From Haplosporangium gracile (lineage: Eukaryota; Mortierellomycota; Mortierellomycetes; Mortierellales; Mortierellaceae): a stretch of DNA of 58,586 bases. The notes beneath the pieces were generated by a model. The model saw only the letters and a list, made by a program, of their open reading frames with translations, did no database searches and was not told the DNA's origin. How positions within the stretch are numbered: the stretch's first letter is position 1; every line of letters begins with the position of its first letter. The position numbers were made by a program, and so were the translations under genes. Below, piece after piece: positions 48,833 through 58,586 of the stretch. The stretch covers positions 1 through 58,586 of the forward strand of contig JAAAUF010000139.1 in NCBI GenBank assembly GCA_015499985.1. The letters run 5' to 3'.

Positions 48833-51800
48833 CTACTGCTTGCGGCCAAAGAGGTTGCTCATGGATGGCGCTGCAGATCGCATGGTCTTGAGGTTGAAGC
48901 GACCTGTGCTCTTGCCCTGGCTGGCTGTATGGACCGATGTGGTCGAGGATGATGGCGCAGTCTCGTGGACTAGCATATAGCATGAATAAAACGGAGAATA
49001 TTAGTTTTTTTTTTTCTTTTTTTTTCCATGACACTGCATATTCGGCAGAACTGTGTACGCTTTCTTACATTCATGGTGAAGAGAGCTGGCTTTGCTGGAA
49101 GGTCTGCATTGCATGAACAAGTACCCAAATAAACAATAAAAGGCGCATTCTTGTTAGTCATCTTTCACAGTTGCCAAGAACATCTCATACGACATAAAGG
49201 AACAATAGCGAGAACTAGAACAGCTAAAACAAGAACAAGTATAAGAATAAAAACAAGAACAATAACAATAACAAGAAAAACTTACCCGCCGTCGTTGCTG
49301 TAGACGCTGGTAGCATCAGTGATCTGCGACTGACTTTGGTTGCGATGCTGACTCATGCTCATGCGCGTCGAGGCCTGACTCTGAGTAGGAGACTGCTGTG
49401 TCTTGGCAGAGGGCAAAGAAGTCTTTGGTGCTGTAGTCGCCCTCTCAATTTTCTCCTTCACTTCCGCCCGCTTTCTCTCCCCTTCCTTGCCCTGCCAGCC
49501 CTTGAGCAACGCCTTCATGTTCTTCTTGTCAGGGCCACGAGCCCGCTGAAGGGCATTGGAAATACTATCGATTTCTGACGACGACATATCATTCTCGAGC
49601 AGATACTTTGCACATTCGACTCTGTTAAACAACGCCGCAACCTCCAGAGTGTTCATCCCTTCCTTGTTGCAAATGACTGCCTCGGCTCCATTATCGAGCA
49701 GCAACTTGATGAGTGCTGGGTCGTCCTGCTTCATCAGAGAGTTCTGTAGCACCGTGTTGCCGTTCTCGTTGGCGAGGTTCACATTTGCTCCGTAGGAGAT
49801 CAGGAGGTGCATTACTGGAAGAGGTTTGGCGCATTGCCATGCCGCACGGTGGAGAAGAGTCGATCGAGAGGCGTTGCGTTGGTCGGGTGAGGCGCCGGCG
49901 TTCAGGTGACGTTGAACCGTATTAACATCTCCAGTTTCGGTGGCTTCCCAGATATCTGGCAAGACCTCTGTCGGGACCAGGGAGGTGTCCAGAGGCACCA
50001 ATGCATTTGAAAAGGGCTGTGGCACAAGATAGGTGCCTGGTGCCTGAAATCCTCCTGGCAAGATTAGTGATGCATGCTGTTGTTGCTGAATGGTCATATC
50101 TGTGCTGTGTTCTGGACTGTATCTACAACAGTACAAGAAATAAATTGCATGGGTCAGAGACACGAAGAAGTTCAATTACCGCGAAATAAATAGGGCCTCA
50201 AATATATACAGTGATGCTTACTCATTAGTGGGAACTGTACTTGTTGTGCTTGAAGGGACAGGGACCTTGATCGAAGCCTCCTGTACTGGCTGGCCATAAG
50301 CATCCAGGAAGGAACTCACTTGGGTATGAACAGTGTTCACAGTGTTTTCGTCCATGATCTCGTTCGGACGAGTAGAGCTGTCGACAGCCATGCCAGTCGA
50401 TTGGTGGATCAGCGACAACCGCACTTGAGATGCAGCAGCTAATGAATCGGGCGAGTATCCTATCGCTGGGAAATACGCTCCATTCACGGAAACAAGAGGC
50501 TGGGTCTGGAGGGATCTCGGAGAAGTGTAGCCGCTATCTTCTGGAAGAGGTGTTCCGATCACATGGTTGAGCGTCGCTTTGGGTGATGTTGCTGAGGCTG
50601 AACCGAGCGAAGGAAATCCTGAAGCTTCCACGACAAAGTTTTCTGGAGGAGGTGGAGGGATCGTTTGAACAATTTCTGTTGGTCGTGTATCTTCGAAGGG
50701 GAAGGGTCCTTTATGCTGCTCATGAGCAATTACTCCGCCAATACTGAACGTTTGAGCGCTCCAGATGTGCTCGACAGATGCCAATCCAGGGGGGTCCAAC
50801 ACGGGGAGGGCGCTCCTAGATTTAATAATGATAGGCAATAATATCAATTGAGTTTTACATTCTCAGCGATACAGCATTTCTTAAAAATGAAGCAATTGAC
50901 AACAAGCGGTGTCGCCTTTCTTACTTCCAAGCAATCACTTTTTGAGCTGCTTCTTCCTGCGAATGTCGGAGGCGATCGTAAAGGCACATGCGAATGAGCT
51001 GGGGAAGCTCACTCTGCAAGAGTTGCCCATCTGCATCCGATCGAGTGCTGACCGCAAATGGTGGTGCGCCCCACTGGCGTTGTTCAGCCATCCGCTCGAC
51101 CGTGTCGAGGCCAAGACCAAAGGTATGAAACTGGATACCGTGCAATTTGAGCTGACGGATCATTCGCCGTTTGAGAATCCAGAGCTCTCGTTGCGAAAGC
51201 GAGTCGGACTTTGTGATGACAGGCACCAAGTTGACACGCTCATGGATGAGCTTCATGTAAATAATGTCGATTGGCTTGAGTTCGTAAAGAACAAAATAAA
51301 AGGCGCAGGTCGGGAGGGTGTGAACTTGCGAACCAGTGATTAAAAACCATGCCAGCTGTGCGTTGGGGATCGAGTGTGAAAAGATGGAAGTAACCGTGCG
51401 CAATTGGTGACTCAAGTAATCGTCGGTGAGTGTGAGTGTGGTCGATGGGTTAACTGTCGAAGAGTATCCAGGAAGGGTGATGAAGGACACATCCCGAGCA
51501 GGGGTCTGAGCCTTGGGAGGCAAAAGATCCAAGGGATCCGTTGCAAAGGACCTTTTGGCATCCTCTCCAGTCATCAAAACGGGCGCTGTTGTCACTCGAG
51601 TGGCAGGAAGAGAGAATGTTGAGAGGTCGAGAGAAGAAGGGTGGTTGAGAGTAGATGTTGTGATGGACTCTTCGAGGCCCTCATTCGTCTGCACATTGGC
51701 GAGAGAAGCGATGAAGGTGTCGAGGAAGGCCGTCTTTCCAACGCCCACATCTCCCAGCAAAAGGAAACGGAGTGCCGTTGCATTCGTCTGCTTAGCACTG

Positions 51801-51966
51801 TCTGTTGCTATATAGTTTGTGATGACCGTTCAATGAAAAAGATGCAGACGTGCAGTGGTTAATTGAGATCCTTGATGTTTTTGTTTCTCTTCTTGGCGCC
51901 ATTCGTCTCTCCAGTCTCATTATAAGAGGCGGGGGTACCTTTGAGATTGATTGTGGCCGAAGTCAT
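48833..51966 (-). CDS. Septin-type GTPase domain fused to ankyrin repeats
   Basis: Six exons on the minus strand (51966-51939, 51807-50925, 50815-50222, 50122-49286, 49103-49069, 48969-48833) give 837 residues, and every junction keeps the frame. Residues 10-300 form a P-loop domain with LLGDVGVGKTAF (G1), a septin-like ELKPIDIIYMKLIHERVNLV segment and PVITKSDSLS in place of the usual AKAD (G4). The switch region reads ITLPGY, lacking the usual DTPG aspartate, and a disordered insert separates it from G1. A Pro/Ser-rich linker of 220 residues follows. Ankyrin repeats come next (LLHRAAWQC, HLLISYGANVNLANENGNT, LIKLLLDNGAE), then a charged helix and a Ser-rich tail ending SNLFGRKQ. A cortical scaffold role is plausible, but GTP hydrolysis is doubtful. 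Confidence 0.86.
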
Positions 51967-54962
51967 GTCAGGACGAGGTTTAATTGAAAGTGAGAAAGAG
52001 AAAGGGGGGATGGAGAAGAGAAAAGAGGCGAAAGAGCAAAGTGTGTATATATTTTCCCCTGGCTTTAGCCTGCAATCCGTAATGGATAGTGGATACTAAA
52101 AGACTTCATATGGGATCAGTTTGGTTCAATGGGCGCAGGCAAAGGCAGTGCAGCCGCTATGAAGCTAGCATACGTGCATGATGATATTACTGTCCGTCGG
52201 TCTTTTTTTTTTTGTTATCCTTTCTCTTTCTTTTTTTTCCCCCAGAGCCCTCATCAATTCCAGTGGTTTGTTTTTATCTATTATTCCTTCTAACTCCTCT
52301 CTTTCTCTCTCTTCCTCTCTCCCCCTACTCAGCAGCACTCCTAAGCCCACAAACTATATAATGGATTATTTTTTAATACAACAAACGTCGATGCAAATGA
52401 AAATAACCACATGGATTGGGGCTTGGTTTCTTAGGAGCAGGCAGAATAGGTTGTTTGTTTAAATGTTGGTGGCGAAACGAACAAGGTCATCGCAACAGTT
52501 GGCGTAGTTGACGCGTTACTGATAAACACCTGCGATTGGGTGTGTGTTAGAGAGAAAAAAAGAAAAGGGGAGTACGAAGTGACAAAGGGGGAGACCAGGA
52601 AAAAAGGAAAAAGGGAAAAACATAAAGTGCAATATGAAAAAGCAAAAAAAGTCCTGACAAGTACAGCAACTAGGCTGATAGGCAAGCAAACCAACGAATG
52701 GGAGAGGAAAGATGCGAGCAGTATGTGTGCTAGGCTAGAGAGAGATCTTAGTTCGATACTGAGACATGCAACTCATGTCGCCCCTCACCAACCATAGGCA
52801 AACCATAGACATATTTTAGTTTTTTTTAATTTTTTTTAATTTTTTTTTTTTTTGTTCTCTCCCCTTCCTTAGGACCATGGCACATGGTCCCATCCTCTCC
52901 TCCCAGTCCTTTTTGATTCTCTTTCTTTTTTCGCATTTCTTTCGCTCGACTTTCTCTGACACTTTTCTCCACAGACACAAACCCATTGACTGCACGTCGA
53001 TATCATCCATATAAGGTATTATAAAAAAACTTCCTTAGCTGCGGGTTGAGTGGGGGAAGTGAAAGGCCTTTCAGAGTACGAAAAAAAAAAGCACATTGTC
53101 GTTGTGGAGGACGGGTAGTGAGAGTAACATAGCGAATGTCAAGCGAGGATTACTTTTTGTCGATGATCGGGATGTTGATGATCTTCGGAATGAACAGAAA
53201 AAAGGAATGAGTGTCTGATGAGAGGAGTGGGAGCGAGAGTGAAGGCTGAAATGGCGAGCAAGGTGGATCTTGTCACTGTGCAGTGCAGGTCATATTTTTG
53301 TTGGTCACATATAATGAGTGCGACTACTCCGATTCCCTTTTTCCCACCCACTCTTCCCCTCTCTGGCAAAGTGAGTTCGCTTATCAGACAAGGGCAGACA
53401 GACGGACAGGACAGACAGGCAAACAACCTGTGCTATCCCCCTTGGCTGACCGCTTATTTGTTTATTTGTTGTTTGTCTCTTTTTTGTTGACATGATCGAT
53501 ACATGTATGTGTGCTTTGCATGTTTATATGTGTATATATCCCCTAGTCTCCCCTTATTTTATTTCTTTTTCTCCTATGTCGCTTTCCTTCTCTTCCCTTC
53601 TGCAGTTTGCAGGCATCGACGGGATGGATTGTACCTCTTCCCCTTCCCTTTCGCCATTCCTTCTGTCAACACACTGCACATTGAGCATTTCTTTCTTTCT
53701 CGCCCTTTTGGGCCGCGCTTGGCCTGGCTTGGATAAGCAGCTCCTGCACGAATGCATCCGACGCACCCACACAGACCCCAATGCTCTTGCTTCTTTCTCG
53801 CTCCTACTATTCTTCCTTCGTTTTCTTCGTTCTTCTTCGTCTTGTTCTTCCTCATCTTGGTGGGCGTATACATATTCGATGCGCTTTTGTGCCATTAGCA
53901 TTTGCTGGTGGTGTGTGCGTAGCGTGTAAGATGAGTGTTAGGATGTATGAATGGCAGTGCCTGGGGTCTCATTCATTCCCCTCTTTGTCTTTGTCATTTT
54001 CGGCGTGTGAGTTGTTGTTTCTCATCCTCCAATTCCCTTTCCCCAATTCTCTCTTCGTTCCCTTCCCTTCCCTTCTCTTTCCCTTGTCTCTTGTCCCGTT
54101 CAGTCGGCCGTTGCTCGCCCTGCTGACATCTCTTCCCTTTTCGGAGAATATGTTTCTGCCCCTTTGGCGCATCTTTTTCTTGTCGCTTTTTTTTTTACAT
54201 TTTGTTATTATCAATTTCATTCACTTTTCGCTTTTCCTTTCTACTTTCTCCTCCTCCACTCCACGCTCACTCTGCTTTCCTTCCCTCTATCCTTGCTTCC
54301 TTCCCACCAACTAACCGTGCTTCATGTCATGCACATGCCATGACCCTTGCACCATCTCATCAACACATCAACTCATTAACTATTCCATCATTCACCCTTC
54401 CTTTTCATTATTCATTTCAATATTATATCGGCTCCCAGCTCACCCCTCCTTCTCCTCCTGCTCACCCCCATGCACGCACCAACCTTGTTTCCTACTCTTA
54501 TCTTACTTTGAGAAAAAAACCCACATCGTTTACTCTTCGCTCGCTTCTCTCTGGCTCTCGCTCGCCCACTGCCTCTCCTCCCTTCTTCCTTTCTCCCTTT
54601 TCCCATTTCCCTCTCTCTTTTCCCTCTCTTCTCTCTCTTTCTCTCTCCCTCCCTCTCTCCCGTGCCTCTTTTGAGCAACGGCCCCTAATACTAAAATATT
54701 GCGCTCTGCCCTCCTCCACTTCCTCGTCTACTGCCCTCCCAATCATAATCCTATTTCTGACATCTTTCTCTCTCTCCTCCGTCCCATTGCCGTGTGTATC
54801 TTGCTCCCAATTCGCCCCTGTCAACTTGATTGCCTTGCCTTGCCCTTCCTTGTCTTGCGTTCCTAGGTCGACTAAAAACAACGACAACGGCCCACCGCAC
54901 CGGAATACTTCTCAATTGAAAAACTTCCCAGGTAAAAGTGGACTTACCACCAGGCTTCAGTT
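51967..54962. other. 3-kb intergenic region and pyrimidine-rich leader of the DP gene
   Basis: Between the septin-ankyrin start and the DP start there is no recognisable gene. A perfect inverted repeat GGACCATG/CATGGTCC with a 3-base spacer lies at 52872-52890, beside a run of TTTTTTTAA repeats (52819-52853). From about 53530 to 54870 the plus strand is strongly C/T-rich, giving long Ser/Phe/Leu/Pro frames such as 54202-54981. These look compositional. Confidence 0.5.
52872..52890. repeat. Perfect inverted repeat GGACCATG-GCA-CATGGTCC
   Basis: Eight-base arms around a 3-base spacer in non-coding DNA. It could bind a dimeric factor or be chance. Confidence 0.45.
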
Positions 54963-57900
54963 ATGTCGAACCGTCGCGTGACCGTATCACATCCCCCGGC
55001 AGCCACCGCCACTGCTGCCGCCATGGGTTCCTACCAGCACAGTAACGATGCCTCTCTTCCCAACACCAATTCTGTCCACACTGTCGCCGTCGCCATATCA
55101 TCCTCGCATCCAGGCGCGGAACATTGGAGCCATGGTCGCCCGCACCCTCAACAATATCACCTCTATCCCTCCCCGACCTCTGTCTCTCCTGCATTGGCCA
55201 ACTTTTCTTCGTCCGCAGGAGACGTAGTTTATGGTCAAAGCCCTCCTTCCCACCGTACTTCCTTTCCTTCACCCTCTCAGCATCCTCCTCCTCTCCATTT
55301 TCACAACCACAACCGCCAATCCTATTCCACTTATTCTTCCTCACTTCCACCAGACTCCTTTCCCCGCACTATCTCTCATCCAACAAATTACGATTACGAC
55401 GGGGCTCAACCCTACCTTCCGAACTCGTCCAGCCCTACCCCAACACGGCCCACTCCCTCTCAATATCAACTCTACCAGCCTTCTACACACACCGCGTCGC
55501 TCTCACATACAGGTGTTGGATACGGATGCAGGCCAAACTACGAGACCAAACCTTCCTCTGAATCGTTGACATCTTCCACCGACAACGACTACGATAGAGG
55601 TGTCAGCAGTAATTTGCCAGAGTACTCTTATCCAATGACCCCCGCTCATCGACTACAGCATGACCTTCCTCGTCCCAACATTCGACTGCAGCAATCTCCC
55701 TACCATGAACAGCCGTCCTACCAGCGCCGGCAACATGCACAGCATCAAGATATGCCCGATCAGAGCCTACAGAATCCTCCTAAACAACCACAATTTCAAT
55801 CGCAACAACCATTGGCGCAGCGACGACTCGGACAGCCTCAAGCGCCTCAATCACAGAAGGTTTCTCAACGGATACCGCCACCAATTCGTACACGATGGAG
55901 TGACGATGTGACGCGCGACGGTCCCCCACCACTCTCCTATCCGAGTGGTTCGAGTTCGGTGATGAGCATTCACAGTGCCAGCTATCGCTTCTCGCCCTCT
56001 ACACCACGTACCGTGCTGTCAGGGCCCACGTTGCAACAGTCATCATCAGACGATTATCCCCTAACAGAGTCGCCCCGCGACTTTCGAGAACTTGCGTACC
56101 CGCAACGAAGTAGAGTCGGTATAGTTCGAAGCAAATGCGACCTTGACCCTGATCACGATATGGAGCAGTGCTCCGAACAGGACGATGCTCGTGAACGCGA
56201 GGCCGGATACGTCGATGATCTTGATGAAACGTTGCTGACCGCTGGCAAAAGACAGCGGCTGAGTAACAGGGCAAGTCATCCAACTCCAGCAAGGTACATC
56301 GACTCTGTGAAGCCAGCAAGTGCTCAGATGGAAGTTGAGGCGGACGTAGGAGAACACGAGGATGAACAGAGCTCCATGGCATCGACTTCCAGTAGTCGCA
56401 AGCCAAGCGTCTCAGGCAGTGTACAAGGCGACGAAAGGCCGAGTTCCAGCAAGTCGAAATCGTCAAAGACAACGGCTGCTACAGTGGCCGCTCAAAAACG
56501 GCTCCACCGGCAGCCTTCTGATCAGGTGACTCTTGGAGAAGTCATTGACAAGTAAGTTTGGGCAAAAGCTAAACGATCAGAAGTGTTCGTTATAACATTT
56601 GATCAATTGCTTACTTTGAATACTATGGTCATTTATGTAGGATCGACGAAGAAATTCATCCAGAGGATGAGCCCCAGTCATTGGCCGGCAAAGGTCTTCG
56701 CATCTATGCTCAGTGTGTACGCAGACGGGTCGAGGCTAGAGGCTCCACTTCCTACAACGAGGTATGCATTCGCTTTGTGCTTGATCGTTGGTCACTTCGT
56801 GTTAAACGAGTACTATTATGCATATTGACTCACAATTTTAATGAAATGTGTAGCTTGTACATGAACTTTTTGGTGGCAAAGCTGGCGAGAACGTCGACGA
56901 CCTGCCTGAAGTCCCAGGTCAAGAGGTAAGACTAACTAAACTTGAAAACCGGCTTCTACTGCTTGTTACAAGAGACAAGTATATCCATCAACCTGCTGAT
57001 GACGATTATTTTATCTATACTGTGTGTAGAACATTCGCCGTCGAGTCTACGACGCGCTTAATGTCTTGGAAGCACTCGACATTATTTCTTTCGACAACAA
57101 GGACATTCGTTGGGTTGGACTGGAAGAGTCTAGAGTTGTCCAGGACGTTTCTCGGCAGAAGGCAGCACAAGTTTTAGCCCAGCGGGGTCGTCTGCCTCAC
57201 AACGATGAAGGCGATGAGGAGAGCGAAGAGCCAGAGGACGACGACATGGAGATTGAAAAGCTTCAGGTAAAGCAAACAATCTATTTTTTATTTTACTTAC
57301 GGAAAGGAATGCTTGTCGGTCACGTTATTAACTACAATCTCGCTTTAAACAGAAAGAAGTAGAGGCAATGAAGATGCAGAACGAGCTAGTGCGCGCGCAG
57401 CTACAAGACCAAGTAACACGCGTAAGTTGTTACAAGTAACATGTTGTTTATTAAAAAGAAAGACTTACTGAAACAGAAAGCTGAAACTTTAATGCTATTT
57501 TTTTTTGCCTTTGCTTGTTTAGCATGTACAAGTGTTGAATCTCGTCAAGCGCAATAAGAAACGAGAGACCAAGGAGCAGGAGAAGGAGGAGCGACGACGT
57601 CAACGCAAGGAAGAAAAGCGCGCTCGAGCATTGGCAGCAGATCAGGATCCATCCATGACCGATGTTGGGCCTATGGATTGTTCCGACTCAACAGCTCGTA
57701 AGGCGGATCGTCGCCATCGTCGACGTAGAGCGTCTCGAGAGGCTTCAGAGAGACCAGAGGGCGAAGTTGCAGCAGATTCAATGGACGATGAAACACATAT
57801 GAGAGAAACAGAGGACGAGGAGGCACGCCAGAGAAGGAAGCAGGCGCGTCGGGAGAGACGTGCGCGCAAGGAGGAGAAAGCGCAGAGGAAGGGTGAGAAA

Positions 57901-58517
57901 CTCGATCGCGTCCAGCTACCATTTTTTGCTGTCCGTATGTCTGGCTATACTGGTCAGAGTTCTGATTCGGAAGAGAACATTTCAGTCGTTCGACGCTACC
58001 GTGAAGAACAAAAGCCAAGGAAGAGGTATATTTTATTGTCAGACGCAAGCCATTGTGTGAAAATGTAATGCTAGCAGGTTCCAAGCAATGATCATGTTCA
58101 TTAACTAGAGTGTACCTACTCCTTTGTTCCTTTTACAAACATAGTGGGAAGAGCAAGCGCCATTGCGAATCGACGGGCGAAGAAACTACTCAAGTGAGAA
58201 TCCAGATTCCCCAGAGCGACGAGCTGAGCATCATCTCGGATACTGAAATCCTTGGGGACTTAGGATACAATGTGGTGACACTAGAAGATCTGCAGGCCAT
58301 GCTTCCCAATGACCTGATGGAGTCTGCGCAGTACGTTGTCAATGCAAGAGATCGCCACCTGAGAGCTCGACGCCGTGACAGCGACATTGTGTCGATTGTT
58401 GACGGACTGGCCATCCATGGTGAAGAAGATCATGTGAGCGGTGTCACGAATGTGATTGTCCGCGGAGGCCATGAGCGCCAGATTGTTCGTGCCGCAAGCG
58501 AAACTGTGGTAGTGTAG
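54963..58517 (+). CDS. TFDP: DP-type transcription factor (E2F dimerisation partner)
   Basis: Seven exons (54963-56551, 56641-56761, 56854-56925, 57030-57266, 57353-57421, 57523-58025, 58145-58517) give 987 residues, more than twice the usual DP length. The first 525 residues are disordered and rich in Ser, Pro, Gln and His. The winged-helix domain starts at GKGLRIYAQCVRRRVEARG and reaches the diagnostic NIRRRVYDALNVLEALDIIS and IRWVGLE. RRVYDALNVL is the DP form of the E2F/DP DNA-contact helix. A coiled-coil dimerisation region follows (KEVEAMKMQNELVRAQLQ), then a very basic and acidic mixed-charge region and a C-terminal extension. It should pair with E2F to control S-phase genes in the nucleus. 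The helix before the recognition helix is short: TSYNE runs straight into LVHELF, without the VADE seen in animal DP proteins. Confidence 0.92.
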
Positions 58518-58586
58518 GTCACTACAACCTCCTTTTGTTGTAGTATTGTAAATTAGCTATTTGTACATCAATCCACAAAAAAAAAA

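Noticed and set aside
54202..54981. 259-residue open frame overlapping the DP start
   Set aside because: Composition-driven Ser/Pro/Leu sequence in a C/T-rich leader. It overlaps the well-supported DP start in another frame.

Overview
The window looks like nuclear DNA of an early-diverging filamentous fungus, most probably a Mortierellaceae member (Mortierella/Linnemannia type). That placement is inferred from gene content and style. Genes are split by many short GT-AG introns (mostly 80-280 nt). There are long A/T and pyrimidine tracts, microsatellites and low-complexity protein linkers, and a relic of a eukaryotic TnpB-like (Fanzor) gene. No tRNA, rRNA, CRISPR array or bacterial-style operon was seen.

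Layout. 0.4-3.7 kb (+): a two-domain glycosyltransferase (GT31 joined to a GT32/alpha-1,4-GT-like domain), ending in a perfect GC hairpin. 3.8-7.8 kb (-): a decayed Fanzor gene with frameshifts and in-frame stops. 8.1-13.0 kb (+): a 17-exon Ctf4/WDHD1 replisome adaptor. 13.2-15.5 kb (+): an SMAP/Age2-type ArfGAP with a 16-nt exon. 17.1-19.3 kb (+): ATP-dependent PEP carboxykinase with a His-rich insert. 19.3-22.3 kb: repeat-rich and non-coding. 22.3-24.8 kb (-): an unrecognised 510-residue protein. 24.8-28.9 kb: non-coding. 28.9-30.9 kb: a divergent pair of mitochondrial ribosomal protein genes (uL24m and mL54). 32.8-36.8 kb (+): two secreted hydrolases, an S1/P1 nuclease and a GH18 chitinase with a His-rich N-terminus. 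37.2 kb (+): a small, probably mitochondrial protein. 38.2-42.0 kb (+): an LMBRD2-like membrane protein. 42.2-44.2 kb (-): a beta-lactamase-fold serine hydrolase. 44.7-47.9 kb (-): bifunctional 6-phosphofructo-2-kinase/fructose-2,6-bisphosphatase. 48.4 kb (+): a small PLDc_N membrane protein. 48.8-52.0 kb (-): a septin-type GTPase joined to ankyrin repeats. 55.0-58.5 kb (+): a DP-type partner of E2F.

The genes do not form one pathway, but themes recur. PCK1 and PFK-2/FBPase-2 sit at the two control points of gluconeogenesis and glycolysis; one has an upstream CRE/CCAAT cluster and the other a PKA-type RRAS site. Ctf4 and DP both belong to S-phase biology. The nuclease and chitinase suit a saprotroph feeding on macromolecules. 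The least familiar architectures are the septin-ankyrin fusion and the GT31-GT32 fusion, followed by the Fanzor relic with its 3' palindromes.

Exon boundaries were derived by hand from GT-AG sites and reading-frame continuity. For every multi-exon model the summed exon length is a multiple of three. They remain predictions.
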